Shown: one piece after another, positions 18,117 to 25,631 of the stretch
How positions within the stretch are numbered: position 1 is the first letter of the stretch
Layout of the letters: the number at the start of each line of letters is the position of its first letter
From: Candidatus Desulfofervidus auxilii
GTDB taxonomy: Bacteria; Desulfobacterota; Desulfofervidia; Desulfofervidales; Desulfofervidaceae
Assembly: GCF_001577525.1 (NCBI RefSeq)
Contig: NZ_CP013015.1
Coordinates: 2,468,656-2,532,655 of the forward strand
Length of the DNA stretch: 64,000 nucleotides
Reading direction: 5' to 3'
The notes under the pieces: generated by a model
The model's input: the letters and a program-made list of their open reading frames with translations, nothing else
The model's database searches: none
What the model was told of the DNA's origin: nothing
Position numbers and translations under genes: made by a program

Positions 18117-19550
18117 ATGCGAAAAAGATTCCTCTGTCTTTGTCTTATCATATTTGGTGATTTAATTACATTTTATGTTTCTTTGACAATAGCCTATTTT
18201 TTTAGAATAAAAATATTACCTTATATTATTTCCACCCCGGAATTCATTTATGATTTTAAACACTTTTTATATCTCTGGTGGTTACCTGTGATATTTTTAT
18301 CCTTTTTTGCTTTTGAAGGCCTTTATATCAAAAGATTTTCCTTTTCAGAAGAATTGAAGCATCTTTCAAAGGCCATCTTCTTAAGCATTATTGTTATTTT
18401 CTCTATTGTTTCTTTAGGGAAAATGAGTCCTAGAGTATCACGGACTGTTTTGGCAGGAACAGGTGTGATAGCCTGTTTTCTCTTTCCCTTCACTCGATTT
18501 TGGTACAAGAAATTGCTTTATACATTAGGCTTATATCAAGAAAATGCACTCATTGTAGGTGCCGGTCGGGCAGGACAATTGATAGCCTGTGGCCTGGAAA
18601 GAGACAGACATTATGGGTATAAATTGGTAGGATATGTGGACGATGATATAACTAAAAAAGCAGTTCAGGTTAATGGTCATTATTATCCTGTTTTAGGCAC
18701 TTTTAAAGACCTTCCGGCCATCTGTAAAGATAAACATATTCAGACTATTATCTTAGCTGTTCCTTCTCTGGGAAGCGAAAGAATAAAGTCACTTTTCATG
18801 GAAATAAGACAACTTGCTAAACATATTTTAATTGTTCCTGAACTTAGGGGAATTTCTCTTCTTAGTGCGGATCTGGATTATTTATTTTACGAGGAACTCT
18901 TTATCTTACATACCAGGAATAACCTCAATTCTCCTGTAAACAAAATAATTAAACAAATCTTTGATTGGATTGGGGGAATACTCCTTTTCATCCTAACCTT
19001 GCCTTTTTTAGGAATAATTGCCTGTTTGATAAAAATATCTTCACCAGGACCTATATTTTACACTCAATGTCGAGTAGGAAAGAAGGGGAAATTATTTAAG
19101 ATTTATAAATTCCGCACTATGTATGTAGATGCAGAAGAAAGATTACCCAAGATTTTAGCTCAAGATCGTGAGCTTAAAGAAGTTTATCTCAAAAGACGAA
19201 AAATTCCTAATGATCCTCGTATAACACCTATTGGACATTTTCTCAGAAAGACTTCTTTAGACGAACTTCCTCAAATATTTAATGTCTTAAAAGGAGAAAT
19301 GAGTTTGGTAGGACCAAGACCTGCCTTACCCGAAGAGCTAGAGAGATATTATAAAGAAGAAGCACAATATTATCTTCAAGTAAAACCTGGTATTACTGGA
19401 TTATGGCAAGTGAGCGGGAGAAATAAAACTGATTTTTACTTTCGGGTAAAAATTGAGAGTTGGTATGTTCAAAATTGGTGTCTATGGCTAGATATCATAA
19501 TCCTTCTCCAAACTGTGAAGGCGGTGATTAAAATGGAAGGTGCCTGTTAA
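18117..19550 (+). CDS. Polyprenyl-phosphate hexose-1-phosphate transferase (WbaP/EpsE-like)
   Basis: 477 residues. Four or five membrane segments fill residues 1-135. A Rossmann-like CoA-binding region follows (ALIVGAGRAGQLIA, YVDDD, about 140-240). The C-terminal bacterial sugar transferase domain has its own membrane helix (about 285-305), then SSPGPIFYTQCRVGKKG, KFRTM, the catalytic Asp-Glu pair in TSLDELPQ, GEMSLVGPRP and KPGITGLWQVSGR. It loads the first sugar phosphate onto undecaprenyl phosphate for exopolysaccharide or O-antigen. No other glycan genes adjoin it, apart from a wecB relic 39 kb away. Confidence 0.92.
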   Translation: MRKRFLCLCLIIFGDLITFYVSLTIAYFFRIKILPYIISTPEFIYDFKHFLYLWWLPVIFLSFFAFEGLYIKRFSFSEELKHLSKAIFLSIIVIFSIVSLGKMSPRVSRTVLAGTGVIACFLFPFTRFWYKKLLYTLGLYQENALIVGAGRAGQLIACGLERDRHYGYKLVGYVDDDITKKAVQVNGHYYPVLGTFKDLPAICKDKHIQTIILAVPSLGSERIKSLFMEIRQLAKHILIVPELRGISLLSADLDYLFYEELFILHTRNNLNSPVNKIIKQIFDWIGGILLFILTLPFLGIIACLIKISSPGPIFYTQCRVGKKGKLFKIYKFRTMYVDAEERLPKILAQDRELKEVYLKRRKIPNDPRITPIGHFLRKTSLDELPQIFNVLKGEMSLVGPRPALPEELERYYKEEAQYYLQVKPGITGLWQVSGRNKTDFYFRVKIESWYVQNWCLWLDIIILLQTVKAVIKMEGAC

Positions 19551-19551
19551 C

Positions 19552-19580
19552 TTGACACCCGTCTCTCTTTGAAGTAAAAA
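19552..19580 (+). promoter_or_regulatory. Promoter of the carboxylase operon, possibly leaderless
   Basis: -35 TTGACA (19552-19557), 17-bp spacer, -10 TAAAAA (19575-19580). ATG 19590 lies 9 bases after the -10 and has no Shine-Dalgarno. The promoter begins directly after the stop of the preceding gene. Confidence 0.5.
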
Positions 19581-19589
19581 CCATGAGTT

Positions 19590-21041
19590 ATGGAAAGGAA
19601 GAGATTTAAAAAGGTGTTAGTAGCCAATCGTGGAGAAATTGCCCTAAGGATTATTAGGGCTATAAAGGAATGGGGCAGTGAAGCGGTGGCTGTGTATGAA
19701 ACCCCAGATGCAGAAGCCCGTCATGTAGTCCAAGCAGACCAGGCAGTATGGATAGGAGACGGCCCCTGCAGAGATTATCTTAATATTGAAAAAATGATTA
19801 TAGCTGCCCAAAAAAGTGGAGCAGAGGCTATTCATCCTGGATATGGTTTTTTAGCCGAGAATCCCGAATTGGCTCGTGCCTGTCGGGAAGCGGGTTTGGT
19901 CTTTATTGGTCCTCCTACGCAGGTGCTTAAGTGGTTAGGAGATAAAGTAATGGCTAGAAGGTTAGCCGAAGAGGCAGGTATTCCAGTAGTTCCAGGCACT
20001 TATCCATTGCCAGCAAATGAAGAAGGAAAAGAAATCGCCTTGGAATTTTCACGGAAGGTTGGATTTCCCATTTGTATTAAAGCAGTGGCTGGTGGTGGGG
20101 GACGCGGGATTCGGATGGTAAATACAGAAGAGGAACTGCTTAAACAACTCCCAATGGCTCAATCTGAAGCCGCTACAGCCTTTGGAGACCCGCGGGTTTA
20201 CTTAGAAAAATTTTTGCCCTCTCCCAAACATATTGAAGTCCAAATTCTGGGAGATGAATATGGAAATATCATTCATTTGGGCACCAGAGATTGTTCTATT
20301 CAAAGACGGCATCAAAAACTGGTAGAAATAGCTCCAGATATGCTTAAGGATGCCAAACTAACAAACGAAATTTGTGAGGCAGCTTTAAAAGTAGCTAAAA
20401 AAGTGGGATATATTAATGCTGGCACTGTTGAGTTCCTAGTAAAAGATAAAAAGTTTTATTTTTTAGAGATAAATACCCGTTTACAAGTTGAACATACGGT
20501 AACAGAAATGGTCACAGGCATAGATATTGTTCAAACCCAACTAGACATTGCTGCTGGCAATCCTATACCCTTTACCCAAAAGGATGTTATATTAAGAGGT
20601 TATGCTATTGAAATGCGGATTAATGCTGAAGACCCCCAAAATAATTTTATGCCTGAGGCAGGCAAAAAAGTGCTTGTTTACTACTCTCCTGGGGGATTGG
20701 GTGTGAGATTGGATGGTTGTGTGTATGCTGGTTATGTAGTTCCCCAGGCCTATGATTCATTATTAGTCAAACTCACAGTATTTGGGCTGACATGGGAAGA
20801 AGTTGTTGCCCGTCTCAAAAGGGCTTTAACTAATTTTATTATTCTTGGACCTAAAACTACTATTCCCTTTTATCTCCAAATAGTGAAAGACCCTGATTTT
20901 CGGTCAGGTTTTTTTGATACCAGTTATTTAGATACCCATCCTCAGCTTTTTAAATACAAAGAAGAAGAACAGGAAGTCTCAAAAATTGCTAAATTAATTA
21001 CTGAAATTCACCACCGGGGTTTTAACCCCTATGCTATATAA
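19590..21041 (+). CDS. pycA: Biotin carboxylase subunit (pyruvate carboxylase subunit A / AccC-like)
   Basis: 483 residues. It carboxylates biotin using ATP and bicarbonate. Motifs: VLVANRGEIALRI, the glycine loop AVAGGGGRGI, HIEVQILGDEYGN, RDCSIQRRHQKLVE, the catalytic ExNTRLQVEH segment (FLEINTRLQVEHTVTE) and INAEDP. It is paired with the carboxyltransferase/BCCP gene 11 bp downstream, so it is more likely PycA than fatty-acid AccC. ATG 19590 has no ribosome site; GTG 19614 with GGAAGAG upstream is an alternative start (shortening by 8 residues). Confidence 0.93.
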   Translation: MERKRFKKVLVANRGEIALRIIRAIKEWGSEAVAVYETPDAEARHVVQADQAVWIGDGPCRDYLNIEKMIIAAQKSGAEAIHPGYGFLAENPELARACREAGLVFIGPPTQVLKWLGDKVMARRLAEEAGIPVVPGTYPLPANEEGKEIALEFSRKVGFPICIKAVAGGGGRGIRMVNTEEELLKQLPMAQSEAATAFGDPRVYLEKFLPSPKHIEVQILGDEYGNIIHLGTRDCSIQRRHQKLVEIAPDMLKDAKLTNEICEAALKVAKKVGYINAGTVEFLVKDKKFYFLEINTRLQVEHTVTEMVTGIDIVQTQLDIAAGNPIPFTQKDVILRGYAIEMRINAEDPQNNFMPEAGKKVLVYYSPGGLGVRLDGCVYAGYVVPQAYDSLLVKLTVFGLTWEEVVARLKRALTNFIILGPKTTIPFYLQIVKDPDFRSGFFDTSYLDTHPQLFKYKEEEQEVSKIAKLITEIHHRGFNPYAI

Positions 21042-21052
21042 AGGAAGAAAAA

Positions 21053-22948
21053 ATGAGAATTACACGTAGCATGTCAGTAAATGAAATTCTAAGTGCCCTT
21101 CGGGAAGCAAAAGGTTACTATATCACCAATACGCAGAGGGACCTCTCGCAATCTGATTTTAAGAATCGTATTTTACTCCATACCGATTTATTAGCTGCCC
21201 CTTATCGGGAAAAAGCAGGGTATTTTTCTCTAGAAATTTCAGGAGGGGCATCGGTTCATGTGGATATGTTGCGCAAACAAGTCAATCCTTTTCTTAAGTT
21301 GCAATTACTGCGTGAAGAAATGCCTAATACTATGTTCCAAACCCTTTGTAGAGGAGTAAATCTGTTTGGTTATCGCCCTTACCCTGAAAATGCCATTCGT
21401 CTTACTGTGAGAGAATTTGCTAAATATTTAGAAGTCTGGAGAGTATTTGATTTTCTCAATTACATTCCTAATATGATCTCTGTATTTGAGGAAGTAAAAA
21501 AGGCAGATAAACTTTTAGAACCATGTATCTGCTTTTCTACTGGTCCTGAACATACAGATGAATATTATGTCAGTAAAGTGAGAGAGATTTTAGAAGTCAC
21601 AGGGGAAGATATTATCCTTTGTATCAAAAACCACGGAGGACTGGGTACTCCAGCTAGAATAGGCAGGTTAGTAGCGGCCATTAAACAAACCTTCCCTGAT
21701 TTAATTATCCATTATCATGGCCACAATACCGATGGCAATGATATTGGTCGTATCCTAGAGGCCGTGAAAAATGGCGCAAAAATTGTAGATGCAGGTGACC
21801 ATGCCTTCACCGGATTTTATGGACCTCCTCCTATCTTGACGGTAATAGATACCTTAGAGGCATACGGATTTAAGGCAGAGGGTATTGATAGAGATGCAGT
21901 TATTGCCACCTCACATGTATTGAGAAAAGAACGTTTGGCTTACGCTGATTTTGAATCTCAATATAAGGGATTTGACTCTACTGTTCAGATCCATAAACTT
22001 CCTGGAGGGGCAATGGGAAGTAGTTTGGAACAGGCAGAGAAGGGAGGATTTTTGCACCTAATGCCTAAAATTCTTTTAGAAGAGCTCCCAAAGGTGCAAA
22101 GGGAATTAGGAAATTGGTGGAGTGTCACGCCTGGCTCACAGATTCTTTGGACGACAGCGGTGGATAATGTTTTGTCAGGAGAGCGTTATGCTAATCCTAG
22201 TGGAGATTTAAAAAACCTCTTGTTAGAACGATATGGCTCTTTCCCCTTTTATCGTCCTAAAGATGAGATTTATAAAAAAGTCTTTGGTCCGGATTGGAAA
22301 AAAATTCTAGAAAAAGAAGGTGGTTTGCAAAAAATAGAGCCAGTGGATTTGAACCAAGAAAAAAAGACATTAGAAGAAAAATTGGGTAGAGAGGTCACTA
22401 CCGAAGAGCTAGTCCTCTATTTACAGCATCCTACAGATGCTGTAGCCTTTTTTAAGTTTGAAGAAAAGTTTGGCCATACTTATGTCTTACCTCCACAAAT
22501 TTGGTTTAGGCGAGGAGGTTTTGAGTTAGGAGAAAAGATTTCTTTTATTGATTACAAAGGAAAGTCTCATATTATAGAAGTTGGTCCTACTCATTATACA
22601 GATGGGAAAAAGGCCACTTATTTTGTCATTGATTTTCATCCCGTGGTGCTTGTTTCTGAAGAAAAAGAAAAGAAAGAAGTTTCAGCCGCCCCTGCCTTGA
22701 CTAAAGAAGAAATTGAGGCCTTGGCTCAAGTGGGCGATATACGCTCTCCTTTTAATGGCTCGGTGCAAAAGATTGAGGTAAAAATTGGGGATGAAGTAAA
22801 ATCTGGAGATGTGATTGTTATCATTGAGGCCATGAAGATGCAAACACCTTTAAAAAGCGAAGTGGAAGGAAAAGTGGAGAGGATTTTTGTGAAAGAAGGT
22901 GACCAGATTAAGACCGGTGATCGTTTGGTTTTTATCAAGAAAAAGTAG
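21053..22948 (+). CDS. pycB: Divergent biotin-dependent carboxyltransferase with BCCP domain (pyruvate carboxylase subunit B-like)
   Basis: 631 residues. A TIM-barrel carboxyltransferase (about 20-310), a PYC/OadA-type middle region (about 330-530) and a C-terminal biotinyl domain with Lys595 in EAMKM. The fold alignment is clear (ISGGAS, LCRGVNLFGYRPY, VWRVFDFLN), but key motifs differ. The usual RDAHQS reads RDLSQS at 29-34. The KDMAG around the catalytic Lys reads KNHGG (Lys192 kept). The metal-site HTHDTSGN reads HYHGHNTDGN. The partner is the biotin carboxylase just upstream. The acceptor may be pyruvate (making oxaloacetate) or another 2-oxoacid. Confidence 0.85.
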   Translation: MRITRSMSVNEILSALREAKGYYITNTQRDLSQSDFKNRILLHTDLLAAPYREKAGYFSLEISGGASVHVDMLRKQVNPFLKLQLLREEMPNTMFQTLCRGVNLFGYRPYPENAIRLTVREFAKYLEVWRVFDFLNYIPNMISVFEEVKKADKLLEPCICFSTGPEHTDEYYVSKVREILEVTGEDIILCIKNHGGLGTPARIGRLVAAIKQTFPDLIIHYHGHNTDGNDIGRILEAVKNGAKIVDAGDHAFTGFYGPPPILTVIDTLEAYGFKAEGIDRDAVIATSHVLRKERLAYADFESQYKGFDSTVQIHKLPGGAMGSSLEQAEKGGFLHLMPKILLEELPKVQRELGNWWSVTPGSQILWTTAVDNVLSGERYANPSGDLKNLLLERYGSFPFYRPKDEIYKKVFGPDWKKILEKEGGLQKIEPVDLNQEKKTLEEKLGREVTTEELVLYLQHPTDAVAFFKFEEKFGHTYVLPPQIWFRRGGFELGEKISFIDYKGKSHIIEVGPTHYTDGKKATYFVIDFHPVVLVSEEKEKKEVSAAPALTKEEIEALAQVGDIRSPFNGSVQKIEVKIGDEVKSGDVIVIIEAMKMQTPLKSEVEGKVERIFVKEGDQIKTGDRLVFIKKK

Positions 22949-23112
22949 GTTAAATCAGCTTTGTGTTATTGAAGGATATTATTAGGGCTGGGGTTTAAAA
23001 GAAAATGGGGAATTATCTTTCCCTTCTCTAATGAAAGATTAAGTTGAGTTACACAAAGAGTTTAACATAAAAAATAGGTTGGCATGAAGTAACATAATAA
23101 AAGGGGGCAAAG

Positions 23113-23304
23113 ATGACTGTTAAAGAGATACAAACCATGGCCAAAAATATGGGATTAAAGGTAGGAAGATTGAAAAAAGCAGAAATAATAAGAAAGATTC
23201 AGACTGCTGAAGGCAACATTCCCTGCTTTGGCACAGAAAGGGTGCATTATTGCCATGAAGAAATGTGTCTTTGGCGTGAAGATTGTTTAAAAGCTAATAA
23301 GTAA
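23113..23304 (+). CDS. SAP-domain mini-protein with C-terminal cysteines
   Basis: 63 residues. The N-terminal half (MTVKEIQTMAKNMGLKVGRLKKAEIIRKIQ in outline, residues 1-30) is a SAP/Rho-N-like helix-loop-helix that usually binds nucleic acid. The second half carries four Cys and two His (CFGT..VHYCHEEMC....DC) that could hold a metal. GGGGGC lies upstream of ATG 23113. It ends 1 bp before glgA's GTG start, so the two are cotranscribed; a functional link to glycogen is not established. Confidence 0.7.
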   Translation: MTVKEIQTMAKNMGLKVGRLKKAEIIRKIQTAEGNIPCFGTERVHYCHEEMCLWREDCLKANK

Positions 23305-23305
23305 G

Positions 23306-24760
23306 GTGGAAGTCCTTTTTGTCTCTCCTGAAGTGGCTCCGTTGGCCAAAACTGGAGGATTGGCTGATGTGTGTAGTTCTTTGCCCCTGGCTTTAGCTAA
23401 ACTGGGTATAAAAGTAGATATAATTCTGCCTCTTTACCGCTGTATAAAAGAAGGAAACTTTCCTTTAGAGTTGGTAGTTAAAGATTTACCCCTTACCTTT
23501 GGCTGGCGTAACCTTAAGACCAATATATATCAAACTAAATTAGAAAAAGGCATCCGTGCATTTTTAATAGAATGTGATGAGTTCTTTGACCGTTCGTCTC
23601 TTTATGGAAAAGATAATGGTTATTTTGACAATGGAGAACGCTTTATTTTTTTTACTAAGGCCGTTTTGGCCTTTGGTGAGAACTTTGAAGAATATTGGGA
23701 TATTTTTCATTGTCATGAATGGCAAACCGCCTTGGTGCCTGTTTATCTTAAAACTCTATCTGCTTTCTATCACAAGCTTTGTTCTGTGAAAACTATTTTA
23801 ACCTTACACAATTTGGGTTATCAGGGTGTTTTTCCTCCAGAAATTTTTCCCTTTACCAATTTACCTTCAGAAATATTTTATCCCAACTTGGAATTTTGGG
23901 GGCAGATTAATTTTTTAAAAGGGGGTATTATATTTAGTGACTTTTTGACCACTGTTAGTCCCACTTATGCCCAAGAAATTCAGACCCTGGAATATGGCTT
24001 CGGCTTGGATGGATTATTAAGAACACAAGCTCATAAATTAAAAGGAATTTTGAATGGAGTGGACTATAGTGAGTGGAATCCAGAGACAGACCCTTATATT
24101 GCTACCCATTATTCAACTTTTGACCTCAAAGGGAAAGAAATATGCAAACAAGATTTGTTAAAGACCTGTGGCCTTCCTTTAGAGTTTATGGGAAGACCTA
24201 TTTTAGGAATGGTCACTAGATTGGCTGAACAAAAGGGAATAGACATTTTACTGCCTATTATAGAAAAGATCATTCGGAAAGGGGGGGCTTTAGTGATTTT
24301 AGGAGATGGAGAAAAAAGATATAAAGATGCCTTAAAAAGCATTGCTGCCTGTTGTTCTAATCAGATGTTTTTAAAAATAGGCTTTGATAACATCCTGGCT
24401 CATAAAATTATAGCCGGAGCAGATATGTTTCTAATGCCTTCCAGATATGAGGCCTGTGGCCTAACACAGATTTACAGTTTAAAATATGGCACTTTACCTA
24501 TAGTGCATCATACTGGAGGACTAGCAGACACTGTAGAAGATGCCGACTTAGAAAAAGCCCAGGGTAATGGTTTTAAATTTTATAGTTATACTCCCCAAGC
24601 CTTCTTTGAAGCTATAGAAAAGGCCCTCTTTTGCTTTGAGCAAAAAAAGGAACTCTGGCTTAAATTAATACAACAAGCTATGGCCTGCGATTTCTCATGG
24701 GAAAAATCAGCTCAGGAATATGTCTCACTTTATGAAGAAATATTAAAGAATAACCATTAA
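23306..24760 (+). CDS. glgA: Glycogen synthase (GT5)
   Basis: 484 residues. It extends alpha-1,4-glucan from ADP- or UDP-glucose. The N-terminal KTGGLADV substrate motif (15-22), FHCHEWQTALVP, NGVDYSEWNP, the GT-B hinge region VTRLAEQKGID, and the C-terminal EACGLTQIYSLKYG and HHTGGLADTVED motifs are present. It starts with GTG 23306, 1 bp after the SAP mini-protein. No other glg genes are in the window. Confidence 0.95.
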   Translation: MEVLFVSPEVAPLAKTGGLADVCSSLPLALAKLGIKVDIILPLYRCIKEGNFPLELVVKDLPLTFGWRNLKTNIYQTKLEKGIRAFLIECDEFFDRSSLYGKDNGYFDNGERFIFFTKAVLAFGENFEEYWDIFHCHEWQTALVPVYLKTLSAFYHKLCSVKTILTLHNLGYQGVFPPEIFPFTNLPSEIFYPNLEFWGQINFLKGGIIFSDFLTTVSPTYAQEIQTLEYGFGLDGLLRTQAHKLKGILNGVDYSEWNPETDPYIATHYSTFDLKGKEICKQDLLKTCGLPLEFMGRPILGMVTRLAEQKGIDILLPIIEKIIRKGGALVILGDGEKRYKDALKSIAACCSNQMFLKIGFDNILAHKIIAGADMFLMPSRYEACGLTQIYSLKYGTLPIVHHTGGLADTVEDADLEKAQGNGFKFYSYTPQAFFEAIEKALFCFEQKKELWLKLIQQAMACDFSWEKSAQEYVSLYEEILKNNH

Positions 24761-24836
<76 letters not shown>

Positions 24837-24935
24837 ACGCAAGCAATTTTAACAAATTCTATATTTAATGTCAATCTATCTCCAGGAGGGTTTAGGACTT
24901 CGTCAAAGTAATTTTAACGGAGATCCAAATGATAA

Positions 24936-25010
24936 GCGCAATGGCTCAATGCAGAATGCAAATTGAAAAATGCAAAATCGCCTTCTGTTAAATTGGAATG
25001 TTAGCACGTT
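24936..25010 (+). repeat. 75-bp dispersed repeat, copy 1
   Basis: It starts GCGCAATGGCTCAATGCAG and ends CACGTT. It matches 50128-50202 at 73 of 75 positions, with differences only in the last 15 bases. Both copies are in spacers on the same strand, 25 kb apart. Confidence 0.9.
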
Positions 25011-25324
25011 TACACGTTTGCACGATGGGACGTCCTTAGTGCGTGGTGCTTAGTCTCTCTAGTTTTCTTTTTGATTGAGGCAATGAAGTTGTTTAATTTG
25101 ACGCCTAGCTTATCAAGGTTTGGCATTACTAAAGTTGCAAGTTGGAAAGTTTGCAAGTTAACACGTTGGAATTGGGAAATGGAAATTGGGAATTTCTATT
25201 TTCTATTTTCTGTTTCCTATTTTCTGTTTCCCGTTTCCCTTTCCTTCTTTTCCTTCTTTATGCGCGTTAACACGTTTACACATTGACACGTTTACATGTT
25301 AGAAATGGGAACTGGGAATTTCTG

Positions 25325-25377
25325 TTTTCCGTTTTCTATTTTCTTAACTGTATTTTGTAGGTTCGACCCCAATTCCA
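25325..25377 (+). repeat. TGTATTTTGTAGGTT spacer repeat, copy 1
   Basis: TTTTCCGTTTTCTATTTTCT followed by TAACTGTATTTTGTAGGTTC and GACCCCAATTCCA. A near copy lies at 51244-51295 and an inverted partial copy at 58233-58256. Confidence 0.8.
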
Positions 25378-25518
25378 CTACATTTGGCTATTTCATTCCC
25401 TCACTATTTCACTACTCACTGATTTAATGTTTTGGCATTTGGATTCCATTTGAAATTTGGATTTTTTAGACCATATTTAAACGTTTGTTCTTTTTGTTAA
25501 ATTACTTATGGCCTGACT

Positions 25519-25549
25519 TTGACGTAGCCCTGCAGGAGGGTTATGTCAA
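25519..25549. promoter_or_regulatory. Long hairpin upstream of the AOR operon
   Basis: TTGACGTAGCCCT (25519-25531), loop GCAGG, then AGGGTTATGTCAA (25537-25549). All 13 positions pair if two G-U pairs are allowed. There is no T-run on the plus strand, so it is more likely a repeat end or an operator than a terminator. Confidence 0.5.
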
Positions 25550-25562
25550 GATTGGGAAAATA

Positions 25563-25589
25563 TTGACTTTAGACCTCAAATAATATAAC
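25563..25589 (+). promoter_or_regulatory. Promoter candidate for the AOR operon
   Basis: TTGACT (25563-25568), 15-bp spacer, TATAAC (25584-25589). The spacer is shorter than ideal. ATG 25632 follows 42 bp later with TGGGAGG upstream. Confidence 0.4.
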
Positions 25590-25631
25590 AATACCTCCGT
25601 TTTTTAAATATGAAATTTTGGGAGGTAAACG

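Larger units (their letters stand above)
24837..25631. other. 795-bp gene-free spacer filled with repeats
   Basis: No credible gene. It holds a 75-bp repeat (24936-25010) shared with 50128-50202, many CACGTT-type short repeats, homopyrimidine TTTCTATTTTCTG tracts, a block (25325-25377) shared with 51244-51295 and 58233-58256, a 13-bp-stem hairpin (25519-25549) and a promoter for the next operon. The 71-codon frame at 25071-25286 only translates repeat sequence. The spacer starts and ends with related text (CAGGAGGGTTTAGG ... GTCAAAG at 24889-24909; GCAGGAGGGTTATGTCAAG at 25532-25550), so it may be one inserted composite. Confidence 0.7.

Noticed and set aside
25071-25286. 71-codon open frame in the glgA-AOR spacer
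   Set aside because: It translates only repeat and homopyrimidine tract sequence and has no ribosome site.
25355-25376. tRNA T-arm remnant in GTAGGTTCGACCCC
   Set aside because: The bases after the loop do not pair with GTAGG, and the other two copies lack any tRNA-like context.
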